This document shows positions 41,844 to 51,285 of a stretch of 64,000 bases of DNA, in pieces. Made by a program: the position numbers and the translations under genes. Source of the DNA: Nocardioides kribbensis. GTDB taxonomy: Bacteria > Actinomycetota > Actinomycetes > Propionibacteriales > Nocardioidaceae. Numbering within the stretch: position 1 is the stretch's first letter; each line of letters begins with the position of its first letter. The stretch covers positions 808,501 to 872,500 of the forward strand of contig NZ_JADCLL010000001.1 in assembly GCF_015070375.1 (NCBI RefSeq), written 5' to 3'. The notes beneath the pieces are model-generated. The model saw only the letters and a list, made by a program, of their open reading frames with translations, was not told where the DNA came from and ran no database searches.

Positions 41844-43520
41844 ATGACCCGCCCCGACCTCGCCACGCTGCTCGACCTCGCCCGCGCCTGGAGCGCCGAC
41901 GACCCCGACCCGGCCACCCGGGCCGAGCTGGACGCGGTCGTGGCGGCGGCCGAGGCGGGCGACGCGGCGGCACAGGGCGACCTGGCCGACCGCTTCGACG
42001 GCACGCTGGAGTTCGGCACGGCCGGCCTGCGCGGCGCCCTGGGTGCGGGGCCCCGCCGGATGAACCGCGTCGTGGTGACGCGGGCGGCCGCCGGCCTCGC
42101 GGCGTACCTCCGGGAGACGGGGGCGCGCGGCGGCGTGGTGATCGGCTACGACGCGCGGCACAACAGCGACGTCTTCGCGCGCGACACCGCCGAGGTGATG
42201 ACCGGCGCCGGCTTCGAGGCCCACCTGCTGCCCGCCCCCCTGCCGACACCCGTGCTGGCCTACGCCATCCGCGAGCTCGGCTGCGCCGCCGGCGTGATGA
42301 TTACCGCCAGCCACAACCCGCCCGAGGACAACGGCTACAAGGTCTACCTCGGCGACGGCAGCCAGATCGTCGCCCCCGTCGACGCCGCCATCGCCGCGCA
42401 GATCGCCGCGGTCGGCCGGGTCGCCGACGTGCCCCGCGGTCGCCCCGGGCGGGTGCTGGGCGAGGAGGTCGTCGACCGCTACCTCGACACCACCGCCGCC
42501 CTCGTGGCCGACGGGCCGCGCGACCTCGACATCGTCTACACCCCCCTGCACGGCGTCGGCGGCACCTCGGTCGCCGCGGTGCTGGAGACGGCCGGCTTCG
42601 CGGCCCCCCGCGTGGTGGAGCAGCAGGAGCAGCCCGACCCCGACTTCCCCACCGTCGCCTTCCCCAACCCCGAGGAGCCGGGCGCCATGGACCTGGCCAT
42701 GGAGCTGGCCGCCCGCGTCGACGCCGACCTCGTGGTCGCCAACGACCCCGACGCCGACCGCTGCGCGGCGGCCGTGCCGACCCCGCAGGGCTGGCGCATG
42801 CTGCGCGGCGACGAGGTCGGCGCCCTGCTCGCCGACCACCTGCTGCGCTCGGGTCGCGACGGCACCTACGCCACCTCCCTCGTCTCCTCCAGCCTGCTCG
42901 GCACCATGGCCGCTGCCGCCGGCCAGCCCTACGTCGAGACCCTCACCGGCTTCAAGTGGATCGGTCGCGTCGACGGCCTCGCCTTCGGCTACGAGGAGGC
43001 GCTCGGCTACTGCTGCGACCCCGAGCACGTGCGCGACAAGGACGGCGTCTCGGCGCTCCTGCTGCTGTGCGACATCGCCGCCGGGGCCAAGGCCGAGGGC
43101 CGCACGCTGCTGGACCTGCTCGACGACATCGCGCGCCGCCACGGCCTGCACGCCACCGACCAGCTCTCGGTGCGCGTCGAGGACCTCGGCGTCATCACCC
43201 GGGCGATGCAGACGCTGCGCTCCACCCCGCCGACCGTGCTCGGCGGCCTCGCGGTGGAGGCGGTCGACGACCTCGCCGCTCCGCCCGCCGGCGGCCTGCC
43301 GCCCACCGAGGGCCTGCGCTACCGCCTCGCCGAGGGCGCGCGCGTGGTCGTGCGCCCCAGCGGCACCGAGCCCAAGCTCAAGTGCTACCTCGAGGTGGTC
43401 GTGCCCGTGGAGGCCGGCCCTGACGACGACGTGGCCGATGCCGTCGCGGCCGCCCGCATCGTCGCCGCGGGACGCCTCGACGCCGTCCGCACCGACCTCG
43501 CGGCCGCCGCGGGGCTGTAG
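41844..43520 (+). CDS. pmmB: Phospho-sugar mutase (PmmB-like; possible phosphopentomutase)
   Basis: A 558-residue alpha-D-phosphohexomutase superfamily enzyme. The phosphoserine loop ITASHNPPEDNGYK places catalytic Ser156; metal ligands are Asp301, Asp303 and Asp305 in ANDPDADRC; the sugar-binding loop is GYEEALGY and the phosphate-binding C-terminus is RPSGTEPKLK. It is an ortholog candidate of mycobacterial pmmB by order (punA nearby). With no deoB in the window and deoC downstream, it may interconvert (deoxy)ribose-1- and 5-phosphates; that is inference. Confidence 0.9.
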   Translation: MTRPDLATLLDLARAWSADDPDPATRAELDAVVAAAEAGDAAAQGDLADRFDGTLEFGTAGLRGALGAGPRRMNRVVVTRAAAGLAAYLRETGARGGVVIGYDARHNSDVFARDTAEVMTGAGFEAHLLPAPLPTPVLAYAIRELGCAAGVMITASHNPPEDNGYKVYLGDGSQIVAPVDAAIAAQIAAVGRVADVPRGRPGRVLGEEVVDRYLDTTAALVADGPRDLDIVYTPLHGVGGTSVAAVLETAGFAAPRVVEQQEQPDPDFPTVAFPNPEEPGAMDLAMELAARVDADLVVANDPDADRCAAAVPTPQGWRMLRGDEVGALLADHLLRSGRDGTYATSLVSSSLLGTMAAAAGQPYVETLTGFKWIGRVDGLAFGYEEALGYCCDPEHVRDKDGVSALLLLCDIAAGAKAEGRTLLDLLDDIARRHGLHATDQLSVRVEDLGVITRAMQTLRSTPPTVLGGLAVEAVDDLAAPPAGGLPPTEGLRYRLAEGARVVVRPSGTEPKLKCYLEVVVPVEAGPDDDVADAVAAARIVAAGRLDAVRTDLAAAAGL

Positions 43521-43550
43521 CCGCGGCCGGGCGCGGTCACGGCGTCGGGA

Positions 43551-44174
43551 TCACACGAGCAGGGTCACGACGAGGGCGACGGCGAGCACCACGACGACGC
43601 CCACCCAGGGCCAGCTGGTGCTGCGTCGGGCCTCGCCGAGCAGCGCCTCCTGCTCGGGCGAGCGGGCCGCCACCCCGCGGGCCAGACGGGCCTGCTCGGC
43701 CAGGTGACGCAGCCGCTGCTCGACGAAGTCGGCCTGGTCGACGCCCTTGCCCGCGGGCGCGGTGACCTCGCTGAGCCAGCTGCTGGGGCGACCTCCCCGA
43801 CGGGCCGCACGTGCCTCGCCGATGAGCTGGCGCGAGCTGCGCGCGATGGTCGGGGAGACGAAGCGGCGCTCACCGGCGAAGACGGCCAGGACGTGGCGCA
43901 CGACCACGCTGGTGACCGCGGCCAGCGGCACCCGGTCGGTGCGCACGAGGTGGCGCAGCACCAGCACGTCGCCCTCGACCCAGACGGCCGGGCGCAGCAT
44001 GACCAGCCACACCACGACCTCGAACAGCGCGACGCCCACGACGAGCGCCGGGCCCAGACCGCCGTACACGCCGGCCAGGACGAGGACGGCCGGACCGATG
44101 GCGAGACCGAGGTAGCCGGTGAACCTGCCGTTGCTGGGCGGGAAGCGCTGGACCTCGACGCTCTCGTCGACCAC
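43551..44174 (-). CDS. Membrane protein with PH-like domain, unknown function
   Basis: A 207-residue protein: two membrane helices near the N-terminus (about residues 20-60), a PH-like strand set (VWVEGDVLVLRHLVRTDRVPLAAVTSVVV), a soluble helical region, and one C-terminal membrane helix (SWPWVGVVVVLAVALVVTLLV) at the very end. I do not recognise a named family. GTG at 44174 has a GGAGGAGAG site. It is divergent from deoC with a 91-base gap. Confidence 0.7.
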   Translation of the reverse strand: MVDESVEVQRFPPSNGRFTGYLGLAIGPAVLVLAGVYGGLGPALVVGVALFEVVVWLVMLRPAVWVEGDVLVLRHLVRTDRVPLAAVTSVVVRHVLAVFAGERRFVSPTIARSSRQLIGEARAARRGGRPSSWLSEVTAPAGKGVDQADFVEQRLRHLAEQARLARGVAARSPEQEALLGEARRSTSWPWVGVVVVLAVALVVTLLV

Positions 44175-44253
44175 GTGACTCTCCTCCGCGTGCGCTCGCT
44201 GCGGGGCCCGGTGGGGCCCGGTCGCCGGTTGGGGCACCGACGGCGCGCAACCC

Positions 44254-44259
44254 TATGCT
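44254..44259 (+). promoter_or_regulatory. -10 element TATGCT, leaderless start of deoC
   Basis: Six bases before the deoC ATG; the best match to the TAnnnT consensus in the window. Confidence 0.55.
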
Positions 44260-44265
44260 GCCCTC

Positions 44266-45258
44266 ATGCCTATCACTGCCTCGTCGGCTGCCACCGCGCC
44301 GACCGGCGGCAGCGGCCTCGCGGACGTCACCTCGTCCGACGCGGCGCTGCGCCGTTTCCTCCACGGGCTCCCCGGCGTCGACCAGGTCGGCGCCGAGGCC
44401 CGGGCCGCGTCGCTGGCGACGCGCTCGATCAAGACCACGGCTAAGGAGCAGGCGCTCGACCTGGCCATCCGCATGGTCGACCTCACCACCCTCGAGGGCT
44501 CCGACACCCACGGCAAGGTGCGTGCGCTGGCCGCCAAGGCCGTGCGCCCCGACCCCGCCGACCCGGCGTGCCCGTCGGCGGCCGCGGTGTGCGTGTACCC
44601 CGACATGGTCGCCACCGCCAAGGAGACCCTCGGCGACAGCGGCGTGCACGTGGCCGCCGTGGCCACCGCCTTCCCGAGCGGTCGCGCGGCCCTCGACATC
44701 AAGCTCGCCGACACCCGCGACGCGGTCGAGGCGGGCGCCGACGAGATCGACATGGTCATCGACCGTGGGGCCTTCCTCTCCGGCCGCTACCTCCAGGTCT
44801 TTGAGGAGATCGTGGCCGTGCGCGAGGCCTGCGCCCGCGCCGACGGCGAGGACGCCCACCTCAAGGTGATCTTCGAGACCGGCGAGCTGCAGACCTACGA
44901 CAACGTCCGCCGGGTCTCCTGGCTGGCCATGCTGGCCGGCGCCCACTTCATCAAGACCTCGACCGGCAAGGTGCAGCCCGCCGCCACCCTGCCCGTGACG
45001 CTGGTGATGCTGGAGGCCGTGCGCGACTTCCGCCGCCAGACCGGCCAGATGGTCGGGGTGAAGCCCGCGGGCGGCATCCGCACCAGCAAGGACGCGATCA
45101 AGTACCTCGTGATGGTCAACGAGGTCGCCGGCGCCGACTGGCTCGACCCGGACTGGTTCCGCTTCGGCGCCTCGACGCTCCTCAACGACCTGCTCATGCA
45201 GCGCACCAAGCTGCGCACCGGCCGCTACTCCGGCCCCGACTACTTCACCCTGGACTGA
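44266..45258 (+). CDS. deoC: Deoxyribose-phosphate aldolase
   Basis: DeoC splits 2-deoxyribose-5-phosphate into glyceraldehyde-3-phosphate and acetaldehyde. The 330-residue protein is the long actinobacterial form. Schiff-base Lys230 lies in FIKTSTGK and the helper Lys266 in GVKPAGGI; AVATAFPSG and EIDMVID complete the barrel signature. It begins an operon with two aldehyde dehydrogenase-family genes, which fits removal of the acetaldehyde product. Confidence 0.96.
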   Translation: MPITASSAATAPTGGSGLADVTSSDAALRRFLHGLPGVDQVGAEARAASLATRSIKTTAKEQALDLAIRMVDLTTLEGSDTHGKVRALAAKAVRPDPADPACPSAAAVCVYPDMVATAKETLGDSGVHVAAVATAFPSGRAALDIKLADTRDAVEAGADEIDMVIDRGAFLSGRYLQVFEEIVAVREACARADGEDAHLKVIFETGELQTYDNVRRVSWLAMLAGAHFIKTSTGKVQPAATLPVTLVMLEAVRDFRRQTGQMVGVKPAGGIRTSKDAIKYLVMVNEVAGADWLDPDWFRFGASTLLNDLLMQRTKLRTGRYSGPDYFTLD

Positions 45259-45262
45259 TCCC

Positions 45263-46711
45263 ATGACACCCAGCAGCCCCTTCGACTACGCCCCCGCGCC
45301 CGAGTCGCGCGCCGTGGTGGACATCAAGGCGACCTACGGCCTCTTCGTCGGCGGAGAGTTCGTCGACGGCCACGGCACGCCCTTCAAGACCGTCGACCCC
45401 GCCACCGAGGAGGTCCTCGCCGAGGTCGCCGAGGCCAGCGACGCCGATGTCGACGCCGCGGTCAAGGCCGCCCGCAAGGCCCACGAGCGCGTGTGGGGCC
45501 GGATGCCCGGCCGCGAGCGGGCCAAGTACCTCTACCGCATCGCGCGGATCATCCAGGAGCGCAGCCGCGAGCTGGCCGTGCTGGAGACCATCGACAACGG
45601 CAAGCCGATCAAGGAGTCGCGCGACGTCGACGTGCCGACGGTCGCCGCGCACTTCTTCTACTACGCCGGCTGGGCCGACAAGCTCGAGCACGCGGGCTAC
45701 GGCACGACCCCGCTCGGCGTCGCCGGCCAGGTCATCCCGTGGAACTTCCCGCTGCTGATGCTGGCGTGGAAGGTCGCGCCCGCCCTGGCCTGCGGCAACA
45801 CCGTGGTGCTCAAGCCCGCCGAGACGACGCCGCTGACCGCGCTGCTCTTCGCCGAGATCTGCCAGCAGGCCGACCTGCCCGCGGGCGTCGTCAACATCGT
45901 CACCGGCGCGGGCGCCACCGGCCAGGCCCTCGTGGCCCACCCCGGCGTCGACAAGGTCGCCTTCACCGGCTCGACCGCGGTCGGCAAGGCCATCGCCCGC
46001 ACGGTGGCCGGCACCTCCAAGAAGGTCACGCTCGAGCTGGGCGGCAAGGCGGCCAACATCGTCTTCGACGACGCCCCCGTCGACCAGGCCGTCGAGGGCA
46101 TCGTCACCGGCATCTTCTTCAACCAGGGCCACGTCTGCTGCGCCGGCTCGCGCCTGCTGGTGCAGGAGTCGATCGCCGAGGAGGTCCTCGACCGGCTGCG
46201 CGAGCGGATGTCGACCCTGCGCCTGGGCGACCCGCTCGACAAGAACACCGACATCGGCGCGATCAACTCCGCCGCCCAGCTCGCCCGCATCCGCGAGCTG
46301 GCCGACATCGGCGAGCAGGAGGTCTCCGGCGAGCGCTGGTCGCCGGCCTGCGAGCTGCCCGAGCGGGGCTTCTGGTTCCCCCCGACGGTCTTCACCGGGG
46401 TGACCCAGGCCCACCGCATCGCCCGCGAGGAGATCTTCGGCCCCGTGCTGTCGGTGCTGACCTTCCGCACCCCCTCCGAGGCGGTCGAGAAGGCCAACAA
46501 CACCCCCTTCGGCCTCTCCGCCGGCATCTGGTCGGAGAAGGGCTCGCGCATCCTGGAGATCGCCAGCCGGCTGCGCGCCGGCGTGGTGTGGGCCAACACG
46601 TTCAACAAGTTCGACCCCACCAGCCCCTTCGGCGGCTACCAGGAGTCCGGCTACGGGCGCGAGGGCGGCCGTCACGGCCTCGCGGCCTACCTCGAGGGAG
46701 GACAGCGATGA
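45263..46711 (+). CDS. Aldehyde dehydrogenase (NAD+-dependent)
   Basis: A 482-residue full-length aldehyde dehydrogenase. The NAD-binding motif FTGSTAVGK, general base Glu258 in LELGGK and nucleophile Cys292 in GHVCCAG are intact, as is EEIFGPVLSV near residue 390. Position directly behind deoC suggests acetaldehyde as substrate. The stop overlaps the start of the shortened relative by four bases (ATGA). Confidence 0.93.
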   Translation: MTPSSPFDYAPAPESRAVVDIKATYGLFVGGEFVDGHGTPFKTVDPATEEVLAEVAEASDADVDAAVKAARKAHERVWGRMPGRERAKYLYRIARIIQERSRELAVLETIDNGKPIKESRDVDVPTVAAHFFYYAGWADKLEHAGYGTTPLGVAGQVIPWNFPLLMLAWKVAPALACGNTVVLKPAETTPLTALLFAEICQQADLPAGVVNIVTGAGATGQALVAHPGVDKVAFTGSTAVGKAIARTVAGTSKKVTLELGGKAANIVFDDAPVDQAVEGIVTGIFFNQGHVCCAGSRLLVQESIAEEVLDRLRERMSTLRLGDPLDKNTDIGAINSAAQLARIRELADIGEQEVSGERWSPACELPERGFWFPPTVFTGVTQAHRIAREEIFGPVLSVLTFRTPSEAVEKANNTPFGLSAGIWSEKGSRILEIASRLRAGVVWANTFNKFDPTSPFGGYQESGYGREGGRHGLAAYLEGGQR

Positions 46712-47580
46712 GCGACCGCATCGACGTGCGCAAGACCTACAAGCTCTACGTCGGGGGCGCCTTCCCCCGATCGGAGTCCGGCTACACCTACGAGGTCACC
46801 GACGCGAAGGGAGCCTTCGTGGCCAACGCCGCCCTCGCCTCGCGCAAGGACGCCCGCGACGCAGTCGTCGCCGCCCGCAAGGCCTTCGGTCCCTGGTCGG
46901 GCCGCACGGCCTACAACCGCGCCCAAGTGCTCTACCGCGTCGCCGAGGTGCTCGAGGACCGCCGCCCGCAGTTCGTGCAGGCCGTCGTGCAGTCCGAGGG
47001 ACTCTCGGCGAGCAAGGCCGAGCGCGTGGTCGACGAGTCCGTCGACCGGCTGGTCTGGTACGCCGGCTGGGCCGACAAGATCACCCAGGTGGTCGGCGGC
47101 GCCAACCCCGTCGCCGGGCCGTTCTTCAACCTCACCACCCCCGAGGCCACCGGCGTCGTCGCCGTCCTCGCCCCCGAGCGGTCCTCGCTGCTCGGGCTGG
47201 TCACCGCGATCGCGCCGGTCGTCGTCACGGGCAACACCGCGGTCGTCGTGTCGTCGTACTCCCGGCCGCTGGCGGCGGTGACCCTCGCCGAGGTGCTCGC
47301 CACCTCCGACGTGCCCGGCGGCGTGGTCAACGTGCTGACCGGGTCGGCCGCGACCCTCGGCCCGTGGCTGGCCTCGCACATGGACGTCAACGCCCTCGAC
47401 CTGCTCGGCACCGCGGGCCAGACCGAGCTGGCGCGCGACCTCGAGGTGGCCGCGGCCGACAACCTCAAGCGCGTGCGTCGCGCCCCGGCGGCCGAGCCCG
47501 ACTTCACCCGCGAGCCCGGGCTCGACACCATGACCGACTTCCTGGAGCTCAAGACGGTCTGGCACCCGATGGGCGTCTGA
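46708..47580 (+). CDS. Shortened aldehyde dehydrogenase-family protein without catalytic half
   Basis: A 290-residue protein related to the N-terminal, cofactor-binding part of aldehyde dehydrogenases: YKLYVGGAFPRSESG, KAFGPWSGRTAYNRAQVLYRVAEVLEDRR, VGVVAVLAPERSSLLGLV-like region and VPGGVVNVLTG. The catalytic Cys loop and the LELGGK base are absent; the protein ends soon after LLGTAGQTELAR with a new C-terminus. It is unbroken and coupled to the complete enzyme, so it is not a random pseudogene. I recall similar short partners beside deoC in Streptomyces. It may be a structural partner. Confidence 0.85.
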   Translation: MSDRIDVRKTYKLYVGGAFPRSESGYTYEVTDAKGAFVANAALASRKDARDAVVAARKAFGPWSGRTAYNRAQVLYRVAEVLEDRRPQFVQAVVQSEGLSASKAERVVDESVDRLVWYAGWADKITQVVGGANPVAGPFFNLTTPEATGVVAVLAPERSSLLGLVTAIAPVVVTGNTAVVVSSYSRPLAAVTLAEVLATSDVPGGVVNVLTGSAATLGPWLASHMDVNALDLLGTAGQTELARDLEVAAADNLKRVRRAPAAEPDFTREPGLDTMTDFLELKTVWHPMGV

Positions 47581-47615
47581 CCCGGGTCACTCACCCCGAC
47601 AGCAGCGACGTCAGC

Positions 47616-47643
47616 GACGCCCCCGGCCCACAGCCGGGGCGTC
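47616..47643. terminator. Hairpin after the deoC-aldehyde dehydrogenase operon
   Basis: GACGCCCCCGGC and GCCGGGGCGTC pair with one bulged C around a 5-base loop. It lies between convergent genes and can serve both. Confidence 0.65.
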
Positions 47644-47682
47644 GTCGCGTGCGGGCTCGCGTGGGAGGCTCGCCTGGCGGGG

Positions 47683-48372
47683 TCAGTCCGCGGCGGCCAG
47701 GGCGCTGCGGGTGGCGGTGACCACGTCGGCGACGGCCTGCCGCGCGGCGACCGGGTCGACCGGGCGCGCGGCGGTGAGGGTCACCCGCACGACGGCGCTG
47801 CCCTCGCGGAACCACACCCGCGAGACGCCCGTCGGGTCGTCGCCGTCGAGCAGGGTGCCGCAGGCCTCGAGGTCGGCGGGGAGGCCGACGACCGGCGACT
47901 CCACCGTCTCGCCGCGCGAGCGCATCAACGCGCACGCCTCGTCCCAGGTGCGCTGGGCGGCCTCCTCGTCGCTCTCGGGGGCCGCCGACCCGGTGTCGGT
48001 CGAGGGCGAGCCGGAGGCCTCCGTGGCGGGCCCCGCGGAGGACCCGGTGGAGGACCCGGTGGAGCCGGACTCCTCGGGCTCCTCCTCGACGACGACCGGC
48101 ACGCTGAGGACCCCGATCGAGCCGACGTCGTAGGCGCGCAGGCGACAGCCGCCGGCCACGAGGTCGCCGGTGGCCTCGACGCCCGGCGCCTGCCAGTCGA
48201 GGCTGCGCAGCAGGGAGGTGTCGAGCACCTGGGCGCAGACGCGCGGGGAGACGTCGGGCGGGTCGGCGACGGGAGCCTCTCCCCCGCCGGCGACGGCCGT
48301 CGCCGTCACGACCACGACCGCGCCCGCCACGAAACCCGCCGCGACGCCGAGCGCGGTCCTCTTCTCCACCAT
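47683..48372 (-). CDS. Hypothetical membrane-anchored or secreted protein
   Basis: A 229-residue protein with an N-terminal hydrophobic segment (ALGVAAGFVAGAVVVVTATAVAGGG) as signal anchor, then a Cys-containing extracellular domain (SPRVCAQVLD, VAGGCRLRAYD) interrupted by a Ser/Gly/Glu/Thr-rich low-complexity stretch (about residues 105-145), and a second part with CALMRSRGETVESPVVGLPADLEACGTL. Four Cys suggest two disulfides. It vaguely resembles DUF3558-type lipoproteins but I cannot assign it. The ATG has an AGGAGG site. Confidence 0.72.
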   Translation of the reverse strand: MVEKRTALGVAAGFVAGAVVVVTATAVAGGGEAPVADPPDVSPRVCAQVLDTSLLRSLDWQAPGVEATGDLVAGGCRLRAYDVGSIGVLSVPVVVEEEPEESGSTGSSTGSSAGPATEASGSPSTDTGSAAPESDEEAAQRTWDEACALMRSRGETVESPVVGLPADLEACGTLLDGDDPTGVSRVWFREGSAVVRVTLTAARPVDPVAARQAVADVVTATRSALAAAD

Positions 48373-48429
48373 GGGGCCCTCCTGCCCGCCGGGCCCGCCC
48401 CCGAAACACCGACGCCCCGCGCCAGGCGG

Positions 48430-48435
48430 CACAAT
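48430..48435 (+). promoter_or_regulatory. -10-like element CACAAT before the uridine kinase gene
   Basis: Six bases before the GTG at 48442, without a ribosome site. Confidence 0.35.
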
Positions 48436-48441
48436 GGGCCG

Positions 48442-49053
48442 GTGCGTGCCCGGGTGATCGTCCTCGCCGGCCCCTCCGGGTCGGGCAAGTCGCGACTCGC
48501 GGAGCGGATCGGGCTGCCCGTGCTGCGCCTCGACGACTTCTACAAGTCCGGGGGCGACCCCACGCTCCCGCGGATCACCGAGGGCGCCAACGCCGGCATC
48601 GTCGACTGGGACCACCCCGACTCCTGGCTGCCCGAGGACGCCCTGGAGGCGATGGTCGCGCTGTGCCGCGACGGGCGCGCGGAGGTGCCGGTCTACGACA
48701 TCGCCCACGACGGCCGCACCGGCACCCGGATGCTCGACCTCGGCGGCGGCGACCTCTTCCTCGCCGAGGGGATCTTCGCCCAGGACGTCGTGGGCCCGGC
48801 CCGCGAGGCGGGGATCCTCGGCGCGGCACTGTGCATCCGTCGCTCGGCCGCGCTCACCTTCTGGCTGCGCCTGACCCGCGACCTGCGCGAGCACCGCAAG
48901 CCGCCGCTGGTGCTGGTACGCCGGGGGCTGGCCCTGGCCCGCGCCCAGCGCGGTGTGGTGGCCGACGCCGTGGCCAAGGGCTGCCGCCCGGTCTCCCCCG
49001 ACGAGGCCGTGGCCGTGGTCGACGCCCTGCGGGCCGGGGCGCCGGCGCCGTGA
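48442..49053 (+). CDS. udk: Uridine kinase family protein
   Basis: A 203-residue P-loop kinase: Walker A GPSGSGKS at residues 10-17, LRLDDFYKSGGDPTLP (nucleoside-binding and catalytic Asp), WDHPDSWL, and VPVYDIAHDGRTG. It would phosphorylate uridine/cytidine and links with the cdd and deoA genes downstream. Its stop overlaps the next gene by four bases. Confidence 0.9.
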   Translation: MRARVIVLAGPSGSGKSRLAERIGLPVLRLDDFYKSGGDPTLPRITEGANAGIVDWDHPDSWLPEDALEAMVALCRDGRAEVPVYDIAHDGRTGTRMLDLGGGDLFLAEGIFAQDVVGPAREAGILGAALCIRRSAALTFWLRLTRDLREHRKPPLVLVRRGLALARAQRGVVADAVAKGCRPVSPDEAVAVVDALRAGAPAP

Positions 49054-49616
49054 CCGGCGGCGCCCCGCTGCCCTTCGGGCCCGCGCTGCGCCAGCCCGAC
49101 CAGCGCTCCTGCGGCGCGGCGGTGGTGGTCGTGGCACGCATGCTGGCCGACCCGGCGTACGCCGAGCGCGCCCTGCCCCGCTTCGGCGCGGAGGTGCTGG
49201 CCGCCCACCGACGGCTGACCGGGGCGCGGGACGCGACCGGTGCCCTGCAGGCGCCGTGGCCGCGCGCCGTCGGCACTCCCCCGTGGGCCGTCGCCCGCGC
49301 GCTGCCCCGCGGCCCCCACGGGGTGCGCCGCGCCCGCGGCCGCTTCGAGGACCTGCTGCGCGCGGTCGGCCACGGCCCGGCCGCGCTCTACGTGGGCGAC
49401 CGGTGGCTGCCGCGCCACGTGCTGCTCGCGGTGGGACGCGACGGCGACGGGCCCGCGGCCCGCCTGGGGGTCTACGACCCCGGGTCCGGCACGGTGCGCA
49501 CCCTGACCCGCGACGCCTACGCCGACGCCGCACTCCCCCTCGGCCGTTGGCGGCGACCCTGGTTCGTCGTGCTGCCGACGCGGTCGGCTCAGGCCTCGGC
49601 GGCCAGCGCGGCGTAA
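49050..49616 (+). CDS. Hypothetical protein with C39/papain-like cysteine-peptidase features
   Basis: A 188-residue protein not assigned to a known family. A possible peptidase triad is visible: Cys in [18 protein letters not shown] (about residue 24), His in [12 protein letters not shown] and Asp in GVYDPGSG, in the order and spacing of C39-like and BtrH-like cysteine peptidases or acyltransferases. No signal peptide or membrane helix is seen. GTG overlaps the uridine kinase stop (GTGA), so it is translated with that enzyme. Its last 28 bases overlap the convergent add gene. Confidence 0.7.
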   Translation: MTGGAPLPFGPALRQPDQRSCGAAVVVVARMLADPAYAERALPRFGAEVLAAHRRLTGARDATGALQAPWPRAVGTPPWAVARALPRGPHGVRRARGRFEDLLRAVGHGPAALYVGDRWLPRHVLLAVGRDGDGPAARLGVYDPGSGTVRTLTRDAYADAALPLGRWRRPWFVVLPTRSAQASAASAA

Positions 49617-50695
49617 CCGGGCTTGACCACCCCGTCGATGATCGCGAGACGCTCGTCGAAGGGCAGGAAGGCCGACTTCATCGCGTTGACGGTGAACCAC
49701 TGCAGGTCGTCGAGCCCGTAGCCGAAGGCGTCGACCAGCGAGGTCATCTCCGCGGTCATCGACGTGCGGCTCATCAACCGGTTGTCGGTGTTGACGGTGA
49801 CCCGGAAGCGCAGGTCGGTGAGCAGCTTGATCGGGTGCTCCGCGATCGAGGCCGCCGCGCCGGTCTGCACGTTGGAGGCCGGGCACATCTCCAGCGGGAT
49901 CCGCTGGTCGCGCACGTAGGAGGCCAGCCGGCCCAGGGTGACCGAGCCGTCGTCGGCGACGGCGATGTCGTCGACGATCCGCACGCCGTGGCCGAGCCGG
50001 TCGGCGCCGCACCACTGGATGGCCTCCCAGATCGACGGCAGCCCGAAGGCCTCGCCGGCGTGGATGGTGAAGTGGGCGTTCTCGCGCTGGAGGTACTCGA
50101 AGGCGTCGAGGTGGCGGGTGGGAGGGAAGCCCGCCTCGGCTCCGGCGATGTCGAAGCCGGCGACACCGCGGTCGCGCCAGGCGATGGCGAGCTCGGCGAT
50201 CTCCATCGACCGGGCCTGGTGGCGCATCGCGGTGAGCAGCTGGCGCACGACGATGCGCCCGCCGGTGGCGGCGACGCCCTGCGCGAAGCCCTCGGCCACG
50301 GCCGCGACGACCTCGTCGAGGGTCAGCCCGGCGTCGACGTGCTGCTCGGGGGCGTAGCGGACCTCGGCGTAGACCACGCCGTCGGCGGCGAGGTCCTCGA
50401 CGCACTCCCGCGCGACCCGGGTGATCGCGGGGCCGTGCTGCATGACCGCGACCGTGTGGTCGAAGGTCTCGAGGTAGCGCACCAGCGACCCGGAGTCGGC
50501 CGACTCGGCGAACCACGCCCCGAGCGCCTCCGCGGAGTCGGCGGGCAGCGCGTGGCCGACCTCGGCGGCCAGCTCGAGGATCGTCTGGGGGCGCAGGCCG
50601 CCGTCGAGGTGGTCGTGCAGGAGCACCTTGGGCGCGCGCCGCACCTGGTCGTGGGTGGGCGTGGGGCGGGCGGTCGCTGCGGTCGGTGCGGTCAC
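49589..50695 (-). CDS. add: Adenosine deaminase
   Basis: A 368-residue zinc hydrolase that turns (deoxy)adenosine into (deoxy)inosine. Zinc and catalytic motifs are [25 protein letters not shown] (His and catalytic Glu), RLGHGVRI and VTVNTDNR with the zinc Asp. GTG at 50695 has a GGAGG site nine bases upstream. Its product can be split by the purine nucleoside phosphorylase encoded upstream. Confidence 0.95.
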   Translation of the reverse strand: MTAPTAATARPTPTHDQVRRAPKVLLHDHLDGGLRPQTILELAAEVGHALPADSAEALGAWFAESADSGSLVRYLETFDHTVAVMQHGPAITRVARECVEDLAADGVVYAEVRYAPEQHVDAGLTLDEVVAAVAEGFAQGVAATGGRIVVRQLLTAMRHQARSMEIAELAIAWRDRGVAGFDIAGAEAGFPPTRHLDAFEYLQRENAHFTIHAGEAFGLPSIWEAIQWCGADRLGHGVRIVDDIAVADDGSVTLGRLASYVRDQRIPLEMCPASNVQTGAAASIAEHPIKLLTDLRFRVTVNTDNRLMSRTSMTAEMTSLVDAFGYGLDDLQWFTVNAMKSAFLPFDERLAIIDGVVKPGYAALAAEA

Positions 50696-50813
50696 CCCCC
50701 GATCCTCCCGCACCGCCACCCACGACCGGAGCGCCGGGTGGCGCGCTAGGGTCCCCAGACGGTGTCCGGTCGCGGCCGGCGCCACGACCGCCACCCGCCA
50801 CGAGAGGCCCCCC

Positions 50814-51269
50814 ATGCGCACCTTCAGCACCTTCGACGAGCTCTCCGCCGCCGCCGGCGAGGAGCTCGGCACCAGCGACTGGGTCGAGATCGACCAGGCG
50901 CGCGTCGACACCTTCGCCGACGCCACGGGCGACCACCAGTGGATCCACGTCGACGTCGAGCGCTCGGCCGAGGGTCCCTTCGGCGGCACCATCGCCCACG
51001 GCTACCTCACGCTCTCGCTCATCCCGTGGCTCGGCTCCTCGGTCTTCGCGCTCGAGACCCCCGGGGCCAAGCTCAACTACGGCGTCAACAAGGTCCGCTT
51101 CCCGAACCCCCTCCGCGTGGGCAAGCGGGTGCGCCTCACGGTCACCATGGGCGAGGTCACCGACCTCCCGGCCGGCAAGCAGATCACCCTGCGCCACGTC
51201 GTCGAGATCGAGGACGAGCCCAAGCCGGCCTGCGTGGCCGAGACCGTCGTCCTCCTGCTCGAGGGCTGA
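50814..51269 (+). CDS. MaoC-type (R)-specific enoyl-CoA hydratase
   Basis: A 151-residue hot-dog fold hydratase. The active-site motif [16 protein letters not shown] holds the catalytic Asp and His, and [16 protein letters not shown] follows. Homologous to small NodN/MaoC dehydratases. The ATG has a GAGAGG site. Acts on enoyl-CoA, unrelated in pathway to its nucleoside neighbours. Confidence 0.92.
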   Translation: MRTFSTFDELSAAAGEELGTSDWVEIDQARVDTFADATGDHQWIHVDVERSAEGPFGGTIAHGYLTLSLIPWLGSSVFALETPGAKLNYGVNKVRFPNPLRVGKRVRLTVTMGEVTDLPAGKQITLRHVVEIEDEPKPACVAETVVLLLEG

Positions 51270-51285
51270 GCCCGCGCGGCGGCGC

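Noticed and set aside
39885..43151. A 1088-codon open frame on the minus strand opposite the aldo/keto reductase, lipoprotein and phosphomutase genes
   Set aside because: Composition is Gly/Val/Arg/His-rich shadow translation without any motif; the plus-strand genes explain the region.
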